From NCBI GenBank assembly GCA_945865665.1, contig CAMBEE010000012.1, positions 1 to 47,592 on the forward strand: a DNA stretch of 47,592 bases, read 5' to 3'. Origin of the DNA: an uncultured Clostridium sp. (GTDB taxonomy: Bacteria > Bacillota > Clostridia > TANB77 > CAG-508). The notes under the pieces are model-generated. The model had not been told where the DNA came from. It was given only the letters and a program-made list of their open reading frames with translations, and searched no databases. How positions within the stretch are numbered: position 1 is the first letter of the stretch; the number at the start of each line of letters is the position of its first letter. Of this stretch, positions 41,315-47,592 are shown in pieces. The position numbers and the translations under genes are program-made.

Positions 41315-41506
41315 TTAATACTCATTAAAAACGTAGATTCTTCCATCTCGGTATGCGTTCGGATGCTTTTTGCGCCAAGCTTTCAAGTACATAGGAGTAC
41401 CGGATGTTTTTCTGTCTAAGTGGTTGTTGGATTTCTTTTCTTTTGCTTCTTCTTTTTGTTCAAAAAATAATTGTGATAATAATTCTTGGTTACTTATTTT
41501 TTTCAT
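41315..41506 (-). CDS. Small hypothetical protein, 63 aa
   Basis: ATG 41506 (GGAGG 9 bases upstream on the minus strand). MKKISNQELLSQLFFEQKEE then a basic middle and a conserved-looking end TPMYLKAWRKKHPNAYRDGR, IYVFNEY. Unknown; the basic-aromatic tail could bind nucleic acid. GC content of its 3' half is above the local average. Shares the proS terminator. Confidence 0.55.
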   Translation of the reverse strand: MKKISNQELLSQLFFEQKEEAKEKKSNNHLDRKTSGTPMYLKAWRKKHPNAYRDGRIYVFNEY

Positions 41507-41597
41507 AATGATATCCTCCATTCAAAATGAACAATTTTGTTATACTTTAATTATATCATAATAGTATAAAAAAAGCAAAAAAATAAATTTTGGCTTG

Positions 41598-41655
41598 ATG
41601 GACAGATCTTCAATTTCAAAAAAGGGAATTTAAGGAACGTCCCTAAATCCCGTTT
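41598..41655. repeat. Degenerate REP-like remnant ahead of the asnS stop
   Basis: AAAAAAGGGAATTTAAGGAA, CGTCCCTAAATCCCGTTTTT: GGGA/TCCC and CGTCCC motifs of the family without a full second arm. It may act as the asnS terminator on the minus strand. Confidence 0.45.
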
Positions 41656-41657
41656 TT

Positions 41658-43049
41658 TTAAAATTCACAATTCTTTGGTGTTCTAGGAAATGGAATAACA
41701 TCACGAATATTTTGCATACCAGTTAAGTACATAATAGCTCTTTCAAAACCTAGACCAAATCCAGAATGAACACAACTACCATATTTTCTTAAATCTAAAT
41801 ACCATTCATAATTTTCGATAGGCATATTCAATTCTTTCATTCTATTTAATAACTTATCATAATTTTCTTCTCTTTGGCTACCACCAATAATTTCTCCAAT
41901 ACCAGGAACTAAAAGGTCAGCAGCTGCAACAGTTTTTCCATCTGGATTTTGCTTCATATAGAAAGCTTTTATATCCATTGGATAATCTGTAACAAAAACA
42001 GGTTTCTTAAATATTTGTTCACACAAATATCTTTCATGTTCTGTTTGTAAATCAATACCCCAACTAACTTTATATTCAAATTCATCATTATGTTTTTCTA
42101 ATTCTTTAACTGCATCTGTGTAAGAAATTCTAACAAAATCAGAATTGATTACATGATTTAATCTTTCTAATAAACCTTTGTCTATAAAGTTATTGAAAAA
42201 TTCCATTTCTTCTGGGCAATTATCTAAAACATATTTGAAAATATATTTAATCATATCTTCTGCTAAATCCATATCATCAGCTAAATCTGCAAAACATATT
42301 TCTGGTTCAACCATCCAAAATTCAGCAGCATGTTTTACTGTGTTTGAATTTTCAGCTCTAAAAGTAGGTCCAAATGTGTATATATTTCTAAATGCTTCTG
42401 CAAATGTTTCACCATTTAATTGACCGCTAACTGTTAAATGAGCTGGTTTACCAAAGAAATCTTTTGAAAAATCGATTTTTCCACCATCTGTTTTAGGTAT
42501 GTTTGTTAAATCAAAAGAATTAACATTGAACATTTCACCAGCACCTTCAGCGTCACTTCCTGTAATTAAAGGTGTGTTTACATATACAAAACCTCTTTCT
42601 TGGAAGAATTGGTGTATTGCATATGCTAGGCTACTTCTAACTCTAAATACTGCATTAAAAGTATTTGCTCTTGGACGAAGATGTGCGATTGTTCTTAAAT
42701 ATTCAAATGAATGTTTTTTCTTTTGAAGTGGATATGTGCTATCTGATAAACTTTCTATTTCTACGTTTGTGGCTTGAATTTCAAAAGGTTGTTTAGCATT
42801 TTCTGTTTTTACAAGTGTTCCATTAACTTTAATTGAAGAACTTATTGTAAGTTTACAAATTTCATTAAAGTTTGATAATTTATCTGTAAAGACGATTTGT
42901 ACATTTTTGAAAAATGTTCCGTCATTTATTTCAATAAATCCAAATGTTTTTGAATCTCTTACTGTTCTAACCCATCCTTCTAAAGTTACTTCTTTGTTAA
43001 TGTAATTTTCTGTATTTTTGTATAATTCTTTTATAACTAATTTTTCCAT
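41658..43049 (-). CDS. asnS: Asparaginyl-tRNA synthetase
   Basis: 463 residues. OB-fold anticodon domain ([20 protein letters not shown]), class II core with [20 protein letters not shown], motif 2 [20 protein letters not shown] and motif 3 [16 protein letters not shown]. The AENSN after FRAE is typical of AsnRS and separates it from AspRS. Direct charging of tRNA-Asn by this enzyme means the aspS-gatCAB route need not be the only source of Asn-tRNA. GGAAGG precedes the start. Confidence 0.97.
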   Translation of the reverse strand: MEKLVIKELYKNTENYINKEVTLEGWVRTVRDSKTFGFIEINDGTFFKNVQIVFTDKLSNFNEICKLTISSSIKVNGTLVKTENAKQPFEIQATNVEIESLSDSTYPLQKKKHSFEYLRTIAHLRPRANTFNAVFRVRSSLAYAIHQFFQERGFVYVNTPLITGSDAEGAGEMFNVNSFDLTNIPKTDGGKIDFSKDFFGKPAHLTVSGQLNGETFAEAFRNIYTFGPTFRAENSNTVKHAAEFWMVEPEICFADLADDMDLAEDMIKYIFKYVLDNCPEEMEFFNNFIDKGLLERLNHVINSDFVRISYTDAVKELEKHNDEFEYKVSWGIDLQTEHERYLCEQIFKKPVFVTDYPMDIKAFYMKQNPDGKTVAAADLLVPGIGEIIGGSQREENYDKLLNRMKELNMPIENYEWYLDLRKYGSCVHSGFGLGFERAIMYLTGMQNIRDVIPFPRTPKNCEF

Positions 43050-43126
43050 TTTTTATTTCATTCCCTTCCTAAGATACAGATTTAATTGGAAAGTTTAAAC
43101 AAGTATCTTCTTTTTATTATGGTAGA

Positions 43127-43155
43127 ATTATACATCATTATACATCAAAATTCAA
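43127..43155 (-). promoter_or_regulatory. Promoter of asnS
   Basis: Minus strand TTGAAT (43150-43155), 17 bases, TATAAT (43127-43132). The leader forms AAGATAC/GTATCTT; no T-box is seen. Confidence 0.7.
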
Positions 43156-43231
43156 GTTGTTTTTAGACAAATAGCTCTCTTTCTGAATATGCCACATTAA
43201 TTACCTATTATTATTGTATTAGTGTTTTAAA

Positions 43232-43297
43232 GTTACAGTTCAGTTGGAAAAATATCATTCACAGGTATTTAAGGGATTTCCCTTACTGAACTGTAAC
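43232..43297. repeat. GTTACAGTTCAGT inverted repeat, copy 2
   Basis: Perfect 13-base arms GTTACAGTTCAGT (43232-43244) and ACTGAACTGTAAC (43285-43297). The right arm extended (AAGGGATTTCCCTT before it) resembles the sequence at 9125-9150. Occupies the divergent gap between asnS and the gene at 43386. Confidence 0.75.
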
Positions 43298-43385
43298 TGT
43301 TATATATTAAAAATTAAAAATAGTAAAAAAATAGTATTGCTAAAAAAATAAAAAAAATATATAATGAGGAAAAAGAGGGAATAAT

Positions 43386-43598
43386 ATGGGTAAAAAAATA
43401 GAAACAGGTTTAATAATTGTAAAAGAAGATATATTTTTTAGAATAAGAAAAAATTTATTTGCAATATTTTTTAAAAAAGAAAATGAATTATTAAATAAAA
43501 TATATGAAATAGAAAAGCCCCGAAATGTAGTACATGGTAAAGTAATTATTCCCAAAGAAATGTCAATAAATAAAAAAGCTTTTAAAAAAATAAATTAA
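43386..43598 (+). CDS. Small hypothetical basic protein, 70 aa
   Basis: AGAGGG before ATG 43386. Basic (pI clearly high), starting MGKKIETGLIIVKEDIFFRI, with a hydrophobic centre LFAIFF and KPRNVVHGKVIIPKEMS near the end. Not recognised. It ends 18 bases before cmk and is probably in the same operon; occurrence beside cmk in relatives would help define it. Confidence 0.6.
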   Translation: MGKKIETGLIIVKEDIFFRIRKNLFAIFFKKENELLNKIYEIEKPRNVVHGKVIIPKEMSINKKAFKKIN

Positions 43599-43616
43599 AA
43601 GGAAAGGGTGTAAAAA

Positions 43617-44276
43617 ATGATAATAGCAGTTGATGGACCAGCAGGAAGTGGTAAAGGAACAGTAACAAAAAGAATCGAAAAAGAATTAGGATTTTTAAAT
43701 TTAGACACAGGAGCAACATATAGATGTGTAGCTTTGCAGGTTTTAAGAGAAAATGTTAGTTTAAAAGATGAAGAAGAAATAATAAAAATAGCAAATGATA
43801 TAGATATCAAAATAAATAATACAGGGGATAAAGACATCATTTTATTAAATGGAGAAGATGTTAGTAAAGAGATAAGAACAAAAGAGGTAACATCAATAGT
43901 TTCTCAAGTTTCTTCAATAATTCCGGTAAGAGAAAAGATGGTAGAAGTGCAAAGAAAACTTGCAAATGGAAAAAATGTTATTGTAGAGGGCAGAGATATT
44001 GGTACTGTTGTATTTCCAAATGCTGATATAAAAATTTATTTAGATGCAAGTGAAGAAATAAGAGCTAAAAGAAGATATGAAGAAAATAAACAAAATGGAA
44101 TAGATACAACATATGAAGAGGTTTTAGAAAATGTTAAAATGAGAGATTACAATGACATGCACAAAAAAGTTGGAGCTTTGAAAAAAGCAGATGATGCAAT
44201 TGTTGTAGATTCAACAAATCTTACAATTGACCAAGTTGTTGAAAAAATAAAAGATATTATAAAAGAACACAAATAA
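43617..44276 (+). CDS. cmk: Cytidylate kinase
   Basis: 219 residues. P-loop VDGPAGSGKGTVTKRI at the N-terminus, LDTGATYRCVAL (CMP-binding), EGRDIGTVVFPNADIKIYLD and the lid RAKRRYEENKQNG. Phosphorylates CMP and dCMP with ATP. GGAAAGGGTG precedes ATG 43617. rdgB follows 15 bases later, so 43386-44882 reads as one operon of nucleotide metabolism. Confidence 0.97.
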   Translation: MIIAVDGPAGSGKGTVTKRIEKELGFLNLDTGATYRCVALQVLRENVSLKDEEEIIKIANDIDIKINNTGDKDIILLNGEDVSKEIRTKEVTSIVSQVSSIIPVREKMVEVQRKLANGKNVIVEGRDIGTVVFPNADIKIYLDASEEIRAKRRYEENKQNGIDTTYEEVLENVKMRDYNDMHKKVGALKKADDAIVVDSTNLTIDQVVEKIKDIIKEHK

Positions 44277-44291
44277 AAGAAGGAGTTTAAG

Positions 44292-44882
44292 ATGCAAAAA
44301 CAAATTATAATGGCTTCTGGAAATAAAGGAAAAATTAAAGAAGCACAAGAAATATTACAAGATTATGAAATAATACCAATGAAGGAAATTGGTATTGATA
44401 TAGATGTAGAAGAAGATCGAGATACATTTGAAGGAAATGCAAGAAAAAAAGCAGAAACAATAGCAAAAACATTGAATGGAAAAATGTGTTTAGCAGACGA
44501 TTCAGGAATTCAAATTGAATATTTAGATGGATTTCCGGGTGTATTTACAAAAAGATGGCATAAAGGAACAGATAGAGAAAGAAATGAAGCTTTAATAGAA
44601 AAACTAAATGGTGTACCACATGAAAAAAGAAAGATAAAATTTGTTACAGCAATGGCATTATCTGATGGTGAAAAAACTATTATGGCAGTAGGAGAGATTC
44701 AAGGTTATGTTGCAGAAGCTCCAAGAGGAGAAAATGGATTTGGATTTGACGAAATTTTTGAATTAGAGGATGGAAGAACATTGGCTGAAATTTCAGCAGA
44801 AGAGAAAAATCAAATTAGTGCAAGAAAGAAAGCTTTGGAAAATTTAAAAGAAAAGCTAAAAACTAATAATATAATCTCATGA
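44292..44882 (+). CDS. rdgB: XTP/dITP diphosphatase (HAM1/RdgB)
   Basis: 196 residues. Substrate-binding IIMASGNKGKIKEAQEIL at the start, CLADDSGIQIEYLDGFPGVF and ENGFGFDEIFEL carry the metal and base-binding residues; RKKALENLKEKL near the end is typical. It hydrolyses non-canonical purine triphosphates (XTP, ITP, dITP), keeping them out of DNA and RNA. AGAAGGAG before ATG 44292. Its stop codon lies in the terminator stem. Confidence 0.95.
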   Translation: MQKQIIMASGNKGKIKEAQEILQDYEIIPMKEIGIDIDVEEDRDTFEGNARKKAETIAKTLNGKMCLADDSGIQIEYLDGFPGVFTKRWHKGTDRERNEALIEKLNGVPHEKRKIKFVTAMALSDGEKTIMAVGEIQGYVAEAPRGENGFGFDEIFELEDGRTLAEISAEEKNQISARKKALENLKEKLKTNNIIS

Positions 44883-44903
44883 TTAATTCATGGGATTTTT
44901 TTC
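44873..44903 (+). terminator. Terminator overlapping the rdgB stop
   Basis: AATCTCATGA/TCATGGGATT stem followed by T7. Confidence 0.8.
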
Positions 44904-44938
44904 TTTTTACACAATTAAGTAAAAATTTACGAATGCTA

Positions 44939-44982
44939 TTGACAAATAAAAATCAACATAGTATAATCAAACAAAAGTTTGA
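44939..44982 (+). promoter_or_regulatory. Promoter and LexA-like operator of the DinD-like gene
   Basis: TTGACA (44939-44944), 17 bases, TATAAT (44962-44967). The palindrome TCAAACAAAAGTTTGA (44967-44982) begins at the last base of the -10. It resembles the Firmicute LexA box (GAAC-N4-GTTC) with both outer bases changed (AAAC-N4-GTTT). SOS control is inference. Confidence 0.5.
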
Positions 44983-45088
44983 AATATAATAAAAAATGGA
45001 ATATTAAATGTAGTAATAAAACGAACTAAAAAAGTTTAGTCATTTAAATTATGGCTAGCATAAATTGGAAAAGAAAGGAGTACATAAT

Positions 45089-45964
45089 ATGGGAAGTGGT
45101 TTAGTAAACAAAACAGAAAAAGATTTTGAAAGTATTAAGCATATTGATGGAAATGGAGTTGAATTTTGGTATGCTAGAGAGCTAATGGGAATGTTGGAGT
45201 ATAGTAAGTGGGGGAATTTTAAGAATGTAATAACAAAAGCCAAAGAAGCTTGCAAAGGTAGTGATATTACAGAAGAGGAACACTTTGCCGACGTCGGGAG
45301 GGTGTTAAAAGTAGGAAATAATGCTGAAATGGAAGTAGAAGATATAAAACTAACAAGATATGCATGTTATTTAATAGCACAGAATGGAGATAGTAGAAAA
45401 AAGGCAATAGCACTTGCTCAAACATATTTTGCTGTACAAACCAGAAAACAAGAAATAACAAGACAAGAATATGAACAACTAAGTGAAGACGAAAAAAGAT
45501 TATATACAAGACAAAATGTAAAAAATAAAAATAAATATTTATTTAATACAGCTAAATCAGCTGGAGTTAAAAATTACGGAAAATTTAATAATTATGGATA
45601 TAGAGGATTATATAATGGAGAGACAGCTAAAGATATTGCAAATAGAAAAGGTATATCAGAAAAAGAAGATATATTAGATTATATGAGTAGTACGGAATTG
45701 GCTGCAAATTTATTTAGAATAACACAAACAGATGAAGTATTAAAAAATAAAAACATTAATAATGAAAATGATGCATGTATAACACATCATAAGGTTGGAC
45801 AGGCAGTTAGACAAACAATAAAAAGAATTGGTGGTACAATGCCTGAGGATTTACCAACACCAAGTAAAAGTGTAAAACAAATAGAAGAAGGGGCAAAAAA
45901 GCAAATAAAGATAAATGAAAAAAATATAAAAAATAAAGATGGAGAACTGTTAAGAAATTCTTGA
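45089..45964 (+). CDS. dinD: DNA-damage-inducible protein D (DinD)-like
   Basis: 291 residues from ATG 45089 (AAAGGAG 6-8 bases upstream). BRO-N-like N-terminus: FWYARELMGMLEYSKWGNFK, then KLTRYACYLIAQNGDSRKKA and ALAQTYFAVQTRKQE, the DinD hallmark; C-terminal part with SAGVKNYGKFNNYGYRGLYN and YMSSTELAANLFRITQTDE. DinD in E. coli is SOS-induced and inhibits RecA-mediated strand exchange. The gene has its own promoter with a possible LexA site. It is often carried on mobile DNA, but here it is between rdgB and murA. Confidence 0.92.
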   Translation: MGSGLVNKTEKDFESIKHIDGNGVEFWYARELMGMLEYSKWGNFKNVITKAKEACKGSDITEEEHFADVGRVLKVGNNAEMEVEDIKLTRYACYLIAQNGDSRKKAIALAQTYFAVQTRKQEITRQEYEQLSEDEKRLYTRQNVKNKNKYLFNTAKSAGVKNYGKFNNYGYRGLYNGETAKDIANRKGISEKEDILDYMSSTELAANLFRITQTDEVLKNKNINNENDACITHHKVGQAVRQTIKRIGGTMPEDLPTPSKSVKQIEEGAKKQIKINEKNIKNKDGELLRNS

Positions 45965-45970
45965 CAGTTC
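45944..45970 (+). other. Hairpin across the dinD stop codon
   Basis: GAACTGTTAAGAA pairs with TTCTTGACAGTTC (one G-T), with no T run after it; an RNA-stability or terminator-like element. Confidence 0.45.
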
Positions 45971-46093
45971 AAATCAAAGACTTCACGAATATATGCAAAA
46001 AGGTAAAAAATAAAAGCAGTTGTAACAGGATAATTCACTTTTTACGTAAACAATTCATAAAATATAGCAAAAACGTAAAAAGGAGGAAGAAAA

Positions 46094-47342
46094 ATGTCAA
46101 GTTACATAATAGAGGGGCGGAAAAAAACTAGAAGGCACAGTAAAAATATCAGGCTCAAAAAATTCAGCATTACCAATAATAGCAGCAACAATATTAAATG
46201 CCGGAAAAACTACATTATATAATGTACCAAACATACAAGATACGCAGATGATGTACAAAATACTAGAAACACTAGGAGCAAAAATAGAAAAGAAAAATGG
46301 AAAAATAAAAATAGATACATCAAAAATAGAAAAATATGAAATACCACCAGAATTAATGCACAAGATGCGTTCATCAGTAATACTAGCGGGAGCATTGTTA
46401 GGACGATACAAAAAAGCAATATTTTCATATCCAGGAGGGTGTGATATTGGTTCAAGACCAATAGATTTACATTTAAAAAGTTTTGAAAAATTGGGAATAC
46501 AAGTAAATCAAAATCATGGAAATATAGAATGTAATGCTGAGAAAATTCAGGGAGAGAAAATTGACTTAGATTTTCCAAGTGTAGGGGCGACAGAAAATGC
46601 GATACTTGCAAGTGTATTGGCAAGTGGAACAACAATTATAACAAATGCAGCAAGAGAACCAGAAATAATAGATTTGCAGATTTTTTTAAATAAAATGGGT
46701 GCAAAAGTTGTAGGCGCAGGAACCGATGAAATACAAATTGATGGTGTAAAAAGATTAAATGAAATTAGTTATAATATAATGCCAGACAGAATAGAAACAG
46801 GTTCATTTTTATGTTTTGCAGCTGCAACAAAAGGAAATATAATATTAGAGAATGTAAATGCAACACATATTACTCCAATAATAAATAAATTAGAAGAAGC
46901 GGATTGCAAAATTGAAGTAAATAAAAATAAAATAGAAATTGTAGCACCTAAAAAATTGAAGGCAATAGATATAAAAACAATGCCATATCCAGGATTTCCA
47001 ACAGATATGCAATCAGTGTTTGCTTCAATGCTTACAACAGCAAAAGGAACATCTATAATAGTAGAAAATATATTTGAAAATAGATACAAATATACACAAG
47101 AACTTAATAAAATGGGTGCAAAAATTACTGTTGAGGGAAAAAGTGCAGTAATACGAGGAACAAGAAAATTGTATGGAGCTGATGTTAAAGCAACAGATTT
47201 AAGAGGTGGTGCAGCGCTTGTATTAGCAGGTTTAATTGCTAAAGGAAAAACACAAATTGATAATATTGAATATATTTTAAGAGGGTATGAAAAATTGGAT
47301 TATAAATTGCAAAATCTGGGAGCTAATATAAGTGTAAAATAA
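46094..47342 (+). pseudogene. murA: UDP-N-acetylglucosamine 1-carboxyvinyltransferase with a one-base frameshift
   Basis: AAAGGAGG precedes ATG 46094. The first frame reads MSSYIIEG then meets an extra G in GAGGGGCGG (46112-46120); removing one base gives GKKLEGTVKISGSKNSALPI and continues to TAA 47340-47342, about 415 residues in all, the normal MurA length. The active-site Lys-Asn (SGSKNSAL) lies in the displaced part; the catalytic Cys is in YPGGCDIGSRPIDLH. The intact downstream frame starting at ATG 46248 would lack Lys22 and be inactive. The enzyme makes the first committed peptidoglycan precursor. A base error in the G run is the simplest cause. Confidence 0.85.
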
Positions 47343-47592
47343 ATATCACCAATGGTTACAATTCTCAGCTTTTAAAAATTTTTGTGTGCGAGTTGCCACC
47401 TTAAGGGTTATATATATTTGATATTGTATCCTGTTCATTACGTTTAAAAAGAAAATCTAAAATACCAAACTGAGCCTCTCTCACTCAGACAAGGATGTAT
47501 ATATGTATATGATTTTAAACTTTTCGAGTGTAATTGAAGCAATATTAGAATTTCTTAAATAAATTTATGGAAAGCGTTCACGTCGAGCGAAG
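47343..47592. other. Gap after murA to the window end
   Basis: No convincing gene seen in 250 bases. A minus-strand frame enters from the edge and would end FARRERFP-stop near 47563; a plus-strand ATG at about 47565 lacks a ribosome binding site. GC is higher around 47475-47500 (GAGCCTCTCTCACTCAG). Nothing else supportable. Confidence 0.3.

Noticed and set aside
1..47592. tRNA, rRNA or CRISPR arrays
   Set aside because: No cloverleaf with a GGTTCGAATCC-type arm, no rRNA-like GC-rich stretch and no regularly spaced direct repeats were found by eye.

Overview
The window is AT-rich DNA from an endospore-forming, low-GC Firmicute, most likely a Clostridia member (possibly an uncultured gut lineage). 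The evidence is AAGGAGG-type ribosome binding sites, TTGACA/TATAAT promoters with 17-base spacing, the sporulation genes spo0A, sipL and yunB, a SpoVB/MurJ-type flippase, a Spo0E-like peptide, and a T-box-controlled aspS-gatCAB operon. No rRNA, tRNA or CRISPR array was seen.

Layout. (1) 1-1.3 kb: end of a secreted SH3b protein and two small genes, one behind Spo0A-box-like sites. (2) 1.7-9.7 kb: conserved chromosome with a PLP lyase-like enzyme, an HI0933-type flavoprotein, YigZ, Spo0A, a V-ATPase-F-like small protein, SipL, YunB and Dtd. A promoter-to-terminator unit at 9.70-9.90 kb looks like a structured small RNA, possibly 6S. (3) About 9.95-26.6 kb: an accessory block between that RNA and rplM-rpsI, read as one integrated element or two adjoining ones. 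Its left half has two DnaB-like ATPases (one with a ruined P-loop) around a truncated FtsZ-like GTPase, unknown proteins, a DUF3846 protein, an XRE repressor, a class B sortase with its own PKTG-anchored substrate, and a catalytic-domain-only tyrosine recombinase. Its right half has a zinc-finger protein, three tandem degenerate TOPRIM-like proteins, a rolling-circle/gene-II-like Rep, an excisionase gene with a +1 frameshift and a full-length integrase. An ATACTTT(T)AAATA motif recurs in its intergenic regions, which suggests common control. (4) 26.7-47.6 kb: conserved chromosome with rpsI/rplM, the flippase, HU, a pilin-like discoidin protein, a Spo0E-like peptide plus XRE regulator, T-box-aspS-gatC-gatA-gatB, rpsT, scpB, proS, asnS, cmk, rdgB, a DinD-like gene behind a possible LexA site, and murA with a one-base frameshift.

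At least eight intergenic gaps carry GGGGACG/GTCCC inverted repeats of a REP-like family, one copy apparently nested in another. A second palindrome family lies between gatC and gatA, and a third short repeat (GTTACARTTCAGT) occurs twice.

The strongest candidates for undescribed biology are the FtsZ-fragment/DnaB-like cassette and the three-gene degenerate TOPRIM array beside Rep. The aspS leader is also notable: its specifier loop reads AAC (Asn) with an overlapping GAA (Glu), in front of an operon for Asp/Asn and Gln tRNA charging.
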